From Nocardioides eburneiflavus (GTDB taxonomy: Bacteria > Actinomycetota > Actinomycetes > Propionibacteriales > Nocardioidaceae), in the NCBI RefSeq assembly GCF_004785795.1, contig NZ_SRRO01000001.1:2604001-2668000 (forward strand): a DNA stretch of 64,000 nt, read 5' to 3'. Below the pieces are notes generated by a model. That model searched no databases. It worked only from the letters and a program-made list of their open reading frames with translations, and was not told the DNA's origin. Position 1 is the first letter of the stretch. Every line of letters begins with the position of its first letter. Shown piece after piece: positions 1-9,476 of this stretch. The translations under genes and the position numbers were made by a program.

Positions 1-316
1 CTGGCGGGCCGAGGCGGCCAGCCTCGAGGTCTCCTACCTGACCGAGCTGCACCAGTCGACCGGTCACCCGGTCATCGCCACCGGCGACTACAACGAGCGC
101 GAGGAGATCTTCTGCCGGTTCACCGCCGGCGGCGTGTTCACCGCCGCCGCGGGCGGCAGCTCGGCCGGCGGCTGCGCCCCGCCCCCGCGGATGGAGGTCG
201 ACTGGATCTTCGGCTCGACCGGGGTGGCCTTCGCCGACTACGCCGCCACCGACACCGGCTGGGCCTCCGACCACCGCCTGATCCACTCCACCGCCACGTT
301 GACGGGCGTCGAGTAG
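1..316 (+). CDS. Endonuclease/exonuclease/phosphatase family protein, C-terminal end (partial)
   Basis: Only the last 104 or so codons are present; the gene begins before the window and its reading frame starts at base 2. The tail carries the marks of the DNase I-like metal-dependent phosphoesterase fold: a GDYNE motif (Asp-Asn pair used in catalysis), a VDWIFG strand, and a terminal SDHRLI motif with the catalytic Asp-His. Members hydrolyse phosphodiester bonds in nucleic acids or phospholipids; the substrate cannot be told from this piece. Two Cys residues (FCRF and GGCAP) suggest an exported, disulfide-bonded protein, but the N-terminus is not visible. It is followed after 41 bases by another plus-strand gene. 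Family membership is secure; function is not. Confidence 0.8.
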   Translation, partial: WRAEAASLEVSYLTELHQSTGHPVIATGDYNEREEIFCRFTAGGVFTAAAGGSSAGGCAPPPRMEVDWIFGSTGVAFADYAATDTGWASDHRLIHSTATLTGVE

Positions 317-357
317 CCGCCGGGGCCGGACCCGAGGCGGTCGATATACTCCGCCGC

Positions 358-1923
358 GTGAGGTCCCTGAGCCAGTTGCGGCGTCCCGGCGCGCTGGACG
401 TCCTCCAGGTCGACGCCACCGGCCTCCTGGTCGGCGCCAGCCGCGAGCGTCTCGTCGACGTCGCCTTCGACGGCCGGCGCATCTGGTCGTTCTGGCTGCT
501 GCGCGACGGCGAGCAGGGCGAGGACGGCGTACGCCTGCGCTGGCCCAAGCCGTTGCGCCCCTTCCTCGACGGGGTCACCGAGGTGACCCTGACGGACCCG
601 GGCACCGACACCGTGCTGTTCTCGCGGACCGTCCGGTTCGGCGACCGGACCGACCGGATCCACGTCGTCAACGCCGCGGGCCGGCCCCTGGCCCTGGACA
701 AGTCGCTCAAGCTCGTCGAGACCTTCGACACCCGCGACGCCGCCCACGTCGAGCCCCTGCTCGACGCCATCGACGAGGTGCTGGGCGCGCTGCGCCAGGT
801 CGGCCTCGACGCCTTCCTCGCCTACGGCACCGCCCTGGGCGCGATCCGCGACGGCGGCCTGATCGGCCACGACAGCGACGCCGACCTCGGCTACGTCAGC
901 ACCTACGACCACCCCGTCGACGTCATCCGCGAGTCCTTCCGGATCCAGCGGGCGCTCACCGACATGGGCTACCGCGTCACCCGCTACTCCGCCATCGCGC
1001 TGAAGGTCCACGTCGAGGAGAGCGACGGCCTCGATCGCGGCCTCGACGTGTTCGGCGGCTTCATGCGCGAGGGCACCCTCTACCTCATGGGCGAGATCGC
1101 CGTCCCGTTCGAGCGCGACTGGATCTACCCGCTGGGCACGGCGTCGCTCGAGGGGCGCGAGTTCCCGGTCCCGGCCAACGCCGACAAGTTCCTCACCGCG
1201 ACCTACGGCCCCCGCTGGCGCGTGCCCGACCCGGCCTACAAGTTCACCACCCCCGCGAGCACCATCGAGCTGTTCAACGGCTGGTTCCGCGGGATGCGTA
1301 CGGGTCGCGCCGGCTGGCACGGCTACCACAAGCGCACCGCGCACCACGAGCCCACCGTGTCCGCCGTCGCCCGGCAGGTCGCCGAGCGCCACCCGGACCT
1401 CGCGACGTACGTCGACATCGGGTGCGGTCGCGGGGCCGACGTCGCCTGGTTCGCCGACCGCGGCGTCTCCGCGGTCGGGCTGGACTTCCAGCCGTACGCC
1501 TACGAGGCCGAGGCCCAGCGCCGGGCCGACGACCCGCGCGTGACCTTCCAGCTCTTCAACCTCCTCGAGCTGCGCCACGTCCTCGCCGTCCCGGCGTGGA
1601 TCGCCCGGATGCCCGGCCCGCGCGCCGTGGGCTGCGTCCACGTCGTCGAGCGGCTCGGCCACCGCGGCCGGATGAACCTGCTCCGCGCGTCGCGGATGGT
1701 GCTCGCCGGGACGACCGGCACCCTGCACCTGCAGTTCCTCAGCGAGAAGGGCCGCGACGGCTACGCTCGCCGCACGGGCGCCCGCAAGCCCCTCGACCCC
1801 GCGGTCGTCCTCGCCGAGGTGGCGGAGTCCGGCGGCCGGGTGCTCGAGGACGTCCGCACCCGGGTCTCATCCGATCCGGGGAGCTCGCAGGTGTGCCGCA
1901 TGATCATCGACTGGAACGCGTGA
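358..1923 (+). CDS. LicD-like domain fused to SAM-dependent methyltransferase
   Basis: This is a 521-residue two-domain protein. Residues roughly 125-270 look like a LicD/nucleotidyltransferase-fold region: YGTALGAIRDGG near residue 156 followed by HDSDADLGY, the Asp-rich metal site. Residues from about 340 onward hold a class I methyltransferase with the SAM-binding loop VDIGCGRGAD near 351-360 and an acidic VGLDF strand. LicD proteins transfer phosphocholine or similar groups to surface glycans, so a role in decorating a cell-wall or extracellular polymer is plausible but inferred. The GTG at 358 is the first start that includes the whole N-terminal region; no strong ribosome site is seen. 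The next two genes follow within 15 bases or overlap, suggesting one transcript with a coiled-coil protein and a sulfotransferase-like protein. Confidence 0.65.
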   Translation: MRSLSQLRRPGALDVLQVDATGLLVGASRERLVDVAFDGRRIWSFWLLRDGEQGEDGVRLRWPKPLRPFLDGVTEVTLTDPGTDTVLFSRTVRFGDRTDRIHVVNAAGRPLALDKSLKLVETFDTRDAAHVEPLLDAIDEVLGALRQVGLDAFLAYGTALGAIRDGGLIGHDSDADLGYVSTYDHPVDVIRESFRIQRALTDMGYRVTRYSAIALKVHVEESDGLDRGLDVFGGFMREGTLYLMGEIAVPFERDWIYPLGTASLEGREFPVPANADKFLTATYGPRWRVPDPAYKFTTPASTIELFNGWFRGMRTGRAGWHGYHKRTAHHEPTVSAVARQVAERHPDLATYVDIGCGRGADVAWFADRGVSAVGLDFQPYAYEAEAQRRADDPRVTFQLFNLLELRHVLAVPAWIARMPGPRAVGCVHVVERLGHRGRMNLLRASRMVLAGTTGTLHLQFLSEKGRDGYARRTGARKPLDPAVVLAEVAESGGRVLEDVRTRVSSDPGSSQVCRMIIDWNA

Positions 1924-1936
1924 GGTGGGAGCAGAC

Positions 1937-2161
1937 ATGTTCGGACTCGGCAACCGGTGGGCCGGCCGTCACGGAGCCGCCGGCGGCGACCTCGAGAAGC
2001 GGGTCGCCGCGCTCGAGGAGGCGGTCCAGGAGAACCGTGCCCTCAACGTCCGCCTCGCCGAGCTCACCGACGTGGTGACCGAGCTGTTGCTGCCGGTCGC
2101 TGCGCGCGACGAGGAGAGGCTGGAGGAGCTGCTCGGGAAGTACCGCGGGGACTTCTCTTGA
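1937..2161 (+). CDS. Small coiled-coil protein
   Basis: The product has 74 residues. After a short glycine-rich head it is almost entirely a predicted coiled coil with heptad-like spacing (for example LEKRVAALEEAVQE, then LNVRLAELTDVV and EERLEELLGKY). The ATG at 1937 was chosen because GGGAG lies five bases upstream; a GTG at 1925 is possible. Its stop codon overlaps the TTG start of the next gene, so it is probably translated together with the sulfotransferase-like protein and may be a partner or oligomerisation subunit for its neighbours. From memory it resembles a small actinobacterial domain of unknown function often found beside such genes (possibly DUF6752), but I cannot confirm this. 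No membrane segment or signal peptide is visible. Confidence 0.55.
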   Translation: MFGLGNRWAGRHGAAGGDLEKRVAALEEAVQENRALNVRLAELTDVVTELLLPVAARDEERLEELLGKYRGDFS

Positions 2162-3228
2162 GCCCAGGCTCGCGGCACACCGGCGGGCCCCGCCGCGTGT
2201 TCCTCCACATCGGTCTGCCCAAGACCGGGACGACCTACCTCCAGCAGGTGGTGTGGAGCAACCGCGACCGGCTGCGCAAGGCCGGCCTGTTCGTGCCCGG
2301 CTTCGGTCACCGCGAGCACCTCTGGGCGGCACTCGACCTCCAGGAGCGGCCCCGCCTCGCCAAGCGCCACGCGGACGCCCCGGGCGCCTGGCAGCGGCTT
2401 GTCGACGAGGCGTCGGCGCAGTCGGGGGACGTGCTGATCACCCACGAGTTCCTCTGCGGCGCGTCCGCGGCGCAGGCCTCGCGAGCGATCGCCAGCTTCC
2501 CCGATGCCGACGTGCACCTGGTCGTCACCGCCCGCGACGCCGCCAGCGTCGTGTCGGCGGGCTGGCAGGAGTCGGTCAAGAACGGCGGCACCGTGGACCT
2601 CGACGCCGTCATGGCGGGCCGGCCGGCCGGCGGCCCGGAGTTCAGCATGCGCACCTGGGACCTCGCCGGCGTCCTCGAGCGCTGGACCCACGACCTGCCC
2701 GGCGAGCGGGTGCACGTCCTCGTGATGCCGGGTGCCGGCCAGGCCCGGGACCTGCACTGGCGCCACTTCGCCGAGGTGCTCGGCCTCGACCCCGACGCGT
2801 ACGCCGCTCCCGAGGACGCGGTCAACCCGGCGCTCGGGATCGTCCAGATCGAGACCCTGCGGCTGGTCAACCAGCACCTGCCCCGCTACTCGGCGCAGGA
2901 GCGGGGCGTGTGGATCCGCGGCTACCTCGCCGAGGACCTGCTCGCACGGCAGCCGCGCGAGCGCGGCGGGATGCCCGAGCAGTACCTCGCCCGGTTCGCC
3001 GAGATGGACCGCGCGGCCGTCGCCCTGGTCGCCGAGCGCGGCTTCCACGTCCTCGGGGACCTGTCGGGCCTGACGGGGGAGGCGGCCGTACGGGGTGGCG
3101 GGCGCGAGCCCGACACGGTCACCCACGCCGAGCTTCTCGAATCGGCTGCCCGACTGGTCGCTGATATCGTGGCGGACGTCCGCGCGAGCACAGGTGATGT
3201 GCCGCCACGCCGTCGGGGGAATCTCTGA
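2158..3228 (+). CDS. Sulfotransferase-like protein
   Basis: The product has 356 residues. Near the N-terminus RVFLHIGLPKTGTTYL is the beta-strand plus phosphate-binding loop that in sulfotransferases holds the 5'-phosphosulfate of PAPS. A later segment with VVTARDAASVV resembles the 3'-phosphate-binding Arg/Ser region. The family transfers sulfate to hydroxyl or amino groups of carbohydrates or lipids; the acceptor here is unknown. The TTG at 2158 overlaps the stop of the coiled-coil gene (TTGA); GTG at 2197, directly before FLHIG, is an alternative start. A paralogue lies on the other strand at 17274-18341 with the same opening pattern. Context with the LicD/methyltransferase fusion suggests surface-glycan modification, which is inference. 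Confidence 0.7.
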   Translation: MSPGSRHTGGPRRVFLHIGLPKTGTTYLQQVVWSNRDRLRKAGLFVPGFGHREHLWAALDLQERPRLAKRHADAPGAWQRLVDEASAQSGDVLITHEFLCGASAAQASRAIASFPDADVHLVVTARDAASVVSAGWQESVKNGGTVDLDAVMAGRPAGGPEFSMRTWDLAGVLERWTHDLPGERVHVLVMPGAGQARDLHWRHFAEVLGLDPDAYAAPEDAVNPALGIVQIETLRLVNQHLPRYSAQERGVWIRGYLAEDLLARQPRERGGMPEQYLARFAEMDRAAVALVAERGFHVLGDLSGLTGEAAVRGGGREPDTVTHAELLESAARLVADIVADVRASTGDVPPRRRGNL

Positions 3229-3262
3229 TCCGGGCGCCGCCGGGTGCCACGTAGGAGTTGTT

Positions 3263-4708
3263 GTGCGTTCCAAGTCCATTGCCCTTCTCGCCGCCCTCGG
3301 GCTGGCCGCCTCGCTGGCTGCTCCGGCCGCGACCGCCTCCGTGTCGGGTGCCGCACCCGCCGCAGGCACGGCCACGACCACGTCGGCGGCTCCCGCGGTC
3401 GCGCTGTCCGCGCGCAAGCCCGGCAAGCCCAACAAGAAGTGGAAGGTCCCCGTCGGGCCGAAGTTCAACAACCCGATGGTCCCCAAGGACCGCTTCGTCA
3501 TCGAGCGCCACGTCCTCCGGGCGATCCGCAACACGCCCAAGGGCGAGAAGATCACCATCTCCGCCTACTCGCTCGACCGGCAGGTCTTCGCCGACGAGCT
3601 GATCCGCGCCAAGCGCCGGGGCGTCAAGGTGCAGGTCCTGCTCAACGACCACCTCGTGCCCAACGCCCAGGTGCGCATCCAGCGCGTGCTCGGCCGCAAG
3701 GTCACCAAGAAGAGCTTCCTGCGCCGCTGCGTGTCGGGCTGCCGTGCCGACAAGAACGAGTACAACAACTTGCACAGCAAGTTCTACCTGTTCAGCCGCA
3801 CCGGCCGGAACCGCAACGTCGTCATGCTGGGCTCCTACAACATGACCCTCAACGCTGTGCGCTGGCAGTGGAACGACCTGTGGACCACCGTGGGCAAGAA
3901 GACGCTCTACAACGAGTTCCAGACGCTCTTCCGGGACATGAAGCCCGACTGGGACAAGCGGCGCGCCACCTACAACTTCTGCGAGAACGGTCGCGACTGC
4001 CCCAACGGGGACATGCAGAAGTACCACACCATCGTCTTCCCCAAGTACACGACGCCCACCGACGACGCCGTCCTCGACATCCTCAACAACATCTCGTGCG
4101 TCTACACCGATGCGGCCGGGGTGACGCGGCGCACGCAGCTCGCCCTGTCGATGCACACCATGCGCGGCCGGCGCGGCGACTACATCTCCGACAAGCTGCG
4201 CGAGCTGTACGCCGCCGGCTGCAACCTGCGCGTCAACTACGGCCTGATGGGCTTCCACACCAAGCAGCGCATCGGCGCGCCCACGGCTCGCGGCCGCGTG
4301 CCGCTGCGCTCGACCGGGTTCAACCTCAAGGACGACGTCCCGACCGGCGACCCCGAGATCGACAACATGCCGGAGAACATCGAGCGCTACACCCACCACA
4401 AGTACTTCGTGCTGCGCGGCCTCTACAAGGGCGTCGACAGCCGCATGGTGTGGACCGGCTCGACCAACTGGTCCAGCCTCGGCACCCCGCAGGACGAGAT
4501 CCTGTTCGCCATGCACGGCCGGGGCGTGGTCCGCGACTACATGAAGAACTTCAACCTGATGTGGCGCAAGCCCTACAGCCGTGACGCCTACACCACGACG
4601 TACTCGGAGTGGAAGATGGTCAACGGCCGTCGCGTCGGCACGGACCCGGTCGTGACGATCGAGCCCGACGGGCTCCGCGGCGCCGGCCCCACCTGGGAGG
4701 ACGACTGA
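3263..4708 (+). CDS. Secreted phospholipase D-like protein
   Basis: The product has 481 residues with an N-terminal signal peptide (basic start, LLAALGLAASLAAPAATA core, Ala-rich cleavage region). It has two PLD half-sites: LHSKFYLFS followed by GSYN around residues 170-195, and THHKYFVLR followed by GSTN around residues 375-400. His and Lys of each HxK are kept, but the Asp that completes the classical HKD motif is Ser in the first and Arg in the second site. The enzyme may still use the His pair, or act on an unusual phosphodiester. The GTG at 3263 is supported by AGGAG at 3253-3257. The gene ends in a hairpin shared with the convergent lipoprotein gene. Export and PLD fold are well supported; substrate (phospholipid or nucleic acid) is unknown. 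Confidence 0.8.
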   Translation: MRSKSIALLAALGLAASLAAPAATASVSGAAPAAGTATTTSAAPAVALSARKPGKPNKKWKVPVGPKFNNPMVPKDRFVIERHVLRAIRNTPKGEKITISAYSLDRQVFADELIRAKRRGVKVQVLLNDHLVPNAQVRIQRVLGRKVTKKSFLRRCVSGCRADKNEYNNLHSKFYLFSRTGRNRNVVMLGSYNMTLNAVRWQWNDLWTTVGKKTLYNEFQTLFRDMKPDWDKRRATYNFCENGRDCPNGDMQKYHTIVFPKYTTPTDDAVLDILNNISCVYTDAAGVTRRTQLALSMHTMRGRRGDYISDKLRELYAAGCNLRVNYGLMGFHTKQRIGAPTARGRVPLRSTGFNLKDDVPTGDPEIDNMPENIERYTHHKYFVLRGLYKGVDSRMVWTGSTNWSSLGTPQDEILFAMHGRGVVRDYMKNFNLMWRKPYSRDAYTTTYSEWKMVNGRRVGTDPVVTIEPDGLRGAGPTWEDD

Positions 4709-4722
4709 GCGCTCGCGCTCAG
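4705..4722. terminator. Bidirectional hairpin between PLD and lipoprotein genes
   Basis: CTGAGCG at 4705-4711 and CGCTCAG at 4716-4722 form a perfect seven-base-pair stem with a CTCG loop. The TGA of the plus-strand PLD gene (4706-4708) lies in the left arm and the stop of the minus-strand lipoprotein gene (4719-4721) lies in the right arm. There is no T-run, as is common in high-GC genomes. Confidence 0.5.
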
Positions 4723-5321
4723 CCCTCCTGCTCGCCGGCGTCGTCAGCCGGCAGGAGGGACTCGGCGAGGCCGCGGACGGTCTCGAGGTCGGGACCCTGG
4801 AGCACGACGGTGCTCCCCTTGAGGTCGTAGGCCAGGACGGTCGCTCCCAGGTGGTCCCACGCTGACCACGCGCCGGTGCCCCAGTCGGAGAGGTCCACGT
4901 CGTCGACCGCGGTGAGGTCGGGCTGCTCCGCGAGGGCCTCGTCGGCGGTGCCCGGCAGCTGGTCGAGCACCACGTCGCCGCTCGGCGCGGTGAACTCCAT
5001 GCGCCACCACTGGGGGTCGGGCCGGTAGCCGCCGCCGATGGTCGTCCAGCCGTCGGGCAGGACGCTCGGCACCATCGTGATCAGGTGCTGGCTGGTGGCG
5101 CGCAGCGCCGAGCGCTCGTACGACTTCTTGACGGCAGGCTCGTCCCCGAAGTCGACCGGCGGCACCGGCGGCGCGTCCGGGGTCTCCGAGGGTGTCTCCG
5201 AGCTCGACTCCCCGGACGGGTCGACACCGGTGTCCGGCGTGTCGGCGTCGTCCCCGCAGGCCGCGGCGAGCAGGACGAGGGAGGCTCCGAGGGCTGGTCC
5301 GATCGCACGGGTGAGTCGCAT
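4719..5321 (-). CDS. Lipoprotein of unknown function
   Basis: The product has 200 residues starting with a lipoprotein signal (MRLTRAIGPALG, hydrophobic core, lipobox LAAAC, Cys near residue 22). A Thr/Ser/Pro/Asp-rich linker follows. The globular part runs from about residue 60, with the segment LPDGWTTIGGGYRP followed by WWRMEF and a C-terminal QGPDLETVRGLAESL. This layout resembles the actinobacterial DUF4245 type (a membrane-anchored extracytoplasmic domain), but I hold that only loosely. It is convergent with the PLD gene and shares its terminator hairpin. Anchoring to the outer face of the membrane is well supported; activity is unknown. Confidence 0.75.
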   Translation of the reverse strand: MRLTRAIGPALGASLVLLAAACGDDADTPDTGVDPSGESSSETPSETPDAPPVPPVDFGDEPAVKKSYERSALRATSQHLITMVPSVLPDGWTTIGGGYRPDPQWWRMEFTAPSGDVVLDQLPGTADEALAEQPDLTAVDDVDLSDWGTGAWSAWDHLGATVLAYDLKGSTVVLQGPDLETVRGLAESLLPADDAGEQEG

Positions 5322-5352
5322 GCACTCCAGTCTCTCACGCAGGCGGCGCCGA

Positions 5353-5379
5353 CCGGCGGTGCCGGCGGTGCCGGCGGTG
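5353..5379 (+). repeat. Short tandem repeat, 3 x 9 bp
   Basis: Three perfect copies of CCGGCGGTG lie in the 155-base gap between the lipoprotein and the acyl-CoA dehydrogenase genes. The rest of the gap holds no gene; AACTAGACT near 5431-5439 could be a weak -10 region for the dehydrogenase. Confidence 0.6.
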
Positions 5380-5476
5380 CGCGTGTGACATCAGTCTCGG
5401 ACGACGGCCCTGCCCAGGTGAACGTCCGATAACTAGACTCCGAGCGATCCAGCCGCGAGCGCCCAGGAGCCACCAC

Positions 5477-6673
5477 ATGCCCCGCCTCTGCCAGACCGAC
5501 GGCCTCTCCGAGGACCAGACCGAGATCCTCAAGGCCGTGCGCCAGTTCGTGGACGAGCAGATCATCCCGGTCGCGCAGGAGCTCGAGCACGCCGACGAGT
5601 ACCCGACCGAGATCATCGAGGGGCTCAAGGAGCTCGGCGTGTTCGGCCTGACGATCCCCGAGGAGTTCGGCGGGCTGGGGGAGTCGCTGCTGACGTACGC
5701 CCTGGTGGTCGAGGAGATCGCGCGGGGGTGGATGAGCGTCTCGGGCGTGATCAACACCCACTTCATCGTCGCCTACATGCTGGTCCAGCACGGCACGCAG
5801 GAGCAGAAGGAGAAGTACCTCCCGCGGATGGCGACCGGCGAGGTCCGCGGCGCGTTCTCGATGTCCGAGCCCGGCCTGGGCTCCGACGTGTCGGCGGTGT
5901 CGACCAAGGCCACGAAGGCCGACGACGGCAGCTACTCGATCACGGGTCAGAAGATGTGGCTGACCAACGGCGCCACCTCGACCCTCGTGGCGGTGCTGAC
6001 GAAGACCGACGAGGGCGCTGACTCGGTCTACAAGAACATGACGACCTTCCTGGTGGAGAAGAAGGCCGGGTTCGGTGAGACCGCGCAGGGCGTCACCGTC
6101 CCGGGCAAGATCGACAAGATGGGCTACAAGGGCGTCGAGACGACCGAGCTCGTCCTCGAGGGCCACCAGATCGCCGCCGACCAGGTGCTCGGCGGCGAGC
6201 CCGGCAAGGGCTTCTTCCAGATGATGGACGGCGTCGAGGTCGGCCGGGTCAACGTCGCCGCACGTGCGTGCGGCCTGGCGTGGCGCGGCTTCGAGCTCGG
6301 CATCGCCTACGCGCAGCAGCGCAAGACCTTCGGCAAGGCCATCGCGGAGCACCAGGCGGTGCTGTTCCGGCTCGCCGAGATGGCCACCAAGGTCGAGGTC
6401 GCGCACACGATGATGGTCAAGGCCGCGCGTCTCAAGGACACCGGCCAGCGCATGGACGTCGAGGCCGGCATGGCCAAGATGGTCGCGTCCGAGTACGCCA
6501 ACGAGGTCGTCGAGGACTCCTTCCGGATCCACGGTGGCTACGGCTACTCCAAGGAGTACGAGATCGAGCGCCTCATGCGCGAGGTGAAGTTCATGCTCAT
6601 CGGCGAGGGCACCTCCGACATCCAGAAGATGATCATCGGCCGCAGCCTGCTCAAGGACTACAAGCTGCGCTGA
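5477..6673 (+). CDS. Acyl-CoA dehydrogenase, possibly methylsuccinyl-CoA dehydrogenase type
   Basis: A full-length 398-residue flavin enzyme of the acyl-CoA dehydrogenase family, which forms an alpha-beta double bond in an acyl-CoA using FAD. Visible marks are the FAD/substrate region AFSMSEPGLGSD near residue 132, MWLTNG near 160, RKTFGK near 280, and the C-terminal HGGYGYSKEYEIERL with catalytic-loop Glu in IGEGTSDIQ. The ATG at 5477 has a GGAGC upstream. The sequence pattern matches, from memory, the actinobacterial dehydrogenases encoded beside ccr and mesaconyl-CoA hydratase genes, so a methylsuccinyl-CoA dehydrogenase role in the ethylmalonyl-CoA pathway is proposed; a MaoC hydratase fitting the next step lies at 16217. 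Its 3' end overlaps the convergent ROK gene by 16 bases. Family certain, substrate inferred. Confidence 0.85.
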   Translation: MPRLCQTDGLSEDQTEILKAVRQFVDEQIIPVAQELEHADEYPTEIIEGLKELGVFGLTIPEEFGGLGESLLTYALVVEEIARGWMSVSGVINTHFIVAYMLVQHGTQEQKEKYLPRMATGEVRGAFSMSEPGLGSDVSAVSTKATKADDGSYSITGQKMWLTNGATSTLVAVLTKTDEGADSVYKNMTTFLVEKKAGFGETAQGVTVPGKIDKMGYKGVETTELVLEGHQIAADQVLGGEPGKGFFQMMDGVEVGRVNVAARACGLAWRGFELGIAYAQQRKTFGKAIAEHQAVLFRLAEMATKVEVAHTMMVKAARLKDTGQRMDVEAGMAKMVASEYANEVVEDSFRIHGGYGYSKEYEIERLMREVKFMLIGEGTSDIQKMIIGRSLLKDYKLR

Positions 6674-7878
6674 GACGCCGCCGCCTCCGCGGCGGCATCG
6701 GCGGCGGCCAGCGCCTCGCTGGCGGCCTCCACGACCTCGGGGGACAGGACGTGCTCGATCGCGAGGGCGGAGGCGCCGAGCACCGCTGCCTCGCCGCCCG
6801 CACGTGAGGTGACGATGCGCAGGTGCTCGGTTGCCAGCGGCAGGGAGCGCTGGTAGACCGACTCGCGGATCCCGGCGAGCAGGTGCTCGCCCGCCCCGGC
6901 CACCTGCCCGCCGATCACCACGACCGACGGGTTGATCAGGTTGACCATCGTGGCGACGACCTCGCCGATGTCGCGTCCGGCCTGGCGCACGACCGCCATC
7001 GCCGGCTGGCTGCCCGCGCGCACGAGCTCGACCACGTCGCCGCCGGTCTCGGCGCTCTCGCCCTGGGCGCGCACCGCGGCCGCCAGCGCCGGTCCGGCGG
7101 CGACGGCCTCGAGGCAGCCGGTGTTGCCGCACCGGCACAGGATGTCGTCGGCCCCCGGCACCCGTACGTGCCCGAGGTCGCCCGCCGTGCCCTGGGCGCC
7201 GCGCTGGAGCACGCCCCCGGACACGATGCCCGCGCCGATGCCGGTGGCGACCTTGATCAGCACGAGGTCGTCGACGTCGCGCAGGTGCCCGCGCCGCTCG
7301 CCGAGGGCCATGATGTTGACGTCGTTGTCGACCAGCACCGGGACCGGGTACTGCTCCTGCAGGTAGGCCGGCACGTCGAAGCGGTCCCAGCCGGGCATGA
7401 TCGGCGGGTTGATGGGACGACCGGTGGAGTGCTCCACGGGACCGGGCAGGCCGATGCCGATCGCGGCGAGGTCCTCGATCGGCCGCTCGCTCGCGGCGAC
7501 GAGGTCGCGCACGGAGTCGACCACCCAGGACAGCACCGCCTCGGGGCCGTCGGCCACCGCGATGCGGGCGTCGGTCTCGCCGAGGATCGACCCGTTGAGG
7601 TCGGTCAGGGCGGCGGTCGCGTGGGTGGCGCCGATGTCGACGCCGACGACGAGCTTGGCGGTCGGGTTGAGGGCGAAGAGGGCGGGCGGACGACCGCCGG
7701 TCGAGCGGGCGCCGCCGAACGGCGCGACGAGCCCGAGCCGCATCAGGGTGTCGATCCGGGCCGTGATCGTGGAGCGGGCCAGGCCCGTCGCCTCGGCCAG
7801 CTGGGCACGGGTCCAGGGCCTTCCGTCACGGAGGAGATCGAAAAGCTCGCCGGTTCGCACGGGCGGAGTCAAGCACAT
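6658..7878 (-). CDS. ROK-family transcriptional regulator
   Basis: The product has 406 residues: an N-terminal winged helix-turn-helix (roughly residues 10-65, TRAQLAEATGLARSTIT) and a ROK sugar-kinase-like domain. The latter has the phosphate-binding DIGATHATA near residue 90, DNDVN near 185, and a zinc-binding CRCGNTGCLE motif near 245. NagC/XylR-type ROK proteins repress sugar genes and release DNA on binding a sugar or sugar phosphate. It is divergently transcribed from the ABC importer and sugar-enzyme operon, with a palindromic candidate operator between them, so local repression of that operon is the natural reading. The 3' end overlaps the convergent acyl-CoA dehydrogenase gene by 16 bases, suggesting the cassette was placed tightly against it. 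The ATG at 7878 was taken as start; a shorter start is possible. Confidence 0.88.
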   Translation of the reverse strand: MCLTPPVRTGELFDLLRDGRPWTRAQLAEATGLARSTITARIDTLMRLGLVAPFGGARSTGGRPPALFALNPTAKLVVGVDIGATHATAALTDLNGSILGETDARIAVADGPEAVLSWVVDSVRDLVAASERPIEDLAAIGIGLPGPVEHSTGRPINPPIMPGWDRFDVPAYLQEQYPVPVLVDNDVNIMALGERRGHLRDVDDLVLIKVATGIGAGIVSGGVLQRGAQGTAGDLGHVRVPGADDILCRCGNTGCLEAVAAGPALAAAVRAQGESAETGGDVVELVRAGSQPAMAVVRQAGRDIGEVVATMVNLINPSVVVIGGQVAGAGEHLLAGIRESVYQRSLPLATEHLRIVTSRAGGEAAVLGASALAIEHVLSPEVVEAASEALAAADAAAEAAASQRSL

Positions 7879-7904
7879 GCACGACTTTGCACGCTAGGCC
7901 TAAG

Positions 7905-7930
7905 ACTTTTGCGAGGTGCTCGACAAAAGC
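7905..7930. promoter_or_regulatory. Candidate ROK operator palindrome
   Basis: CTTTTGCGAG and CTCGACAAAAG form a near-perfect inverted repeat around a central GTG, with one extra base in the right arm. It lies in the divergent gap between the ROK regulator (starting at 7878) and the ABC ATPase gene (GTG at 7956), where an operator is expected. A partial direct copy, ACTTTGCACG, occurs about 20 bases to its left. ROK repressors bind A/T-flanked palindromes of this general form; binding is not shown. Confidence 0.45.
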
Positions 7931-7955
7931 CGGTGACGCATGCCACAGTGACGCC

Positions 7956-9472
<1,517 letters not shown>

Positions 9473-9476
<4 letters not shown>

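Noticed and set aside
5081..7138. Very long antisense open frame
   Set aside because: It is a shadow of the acyl-CoA dehydrogenase and ROK genes caused by high third-position GC; its product is low-complexity Arg/Gly/Ala/His sequence.
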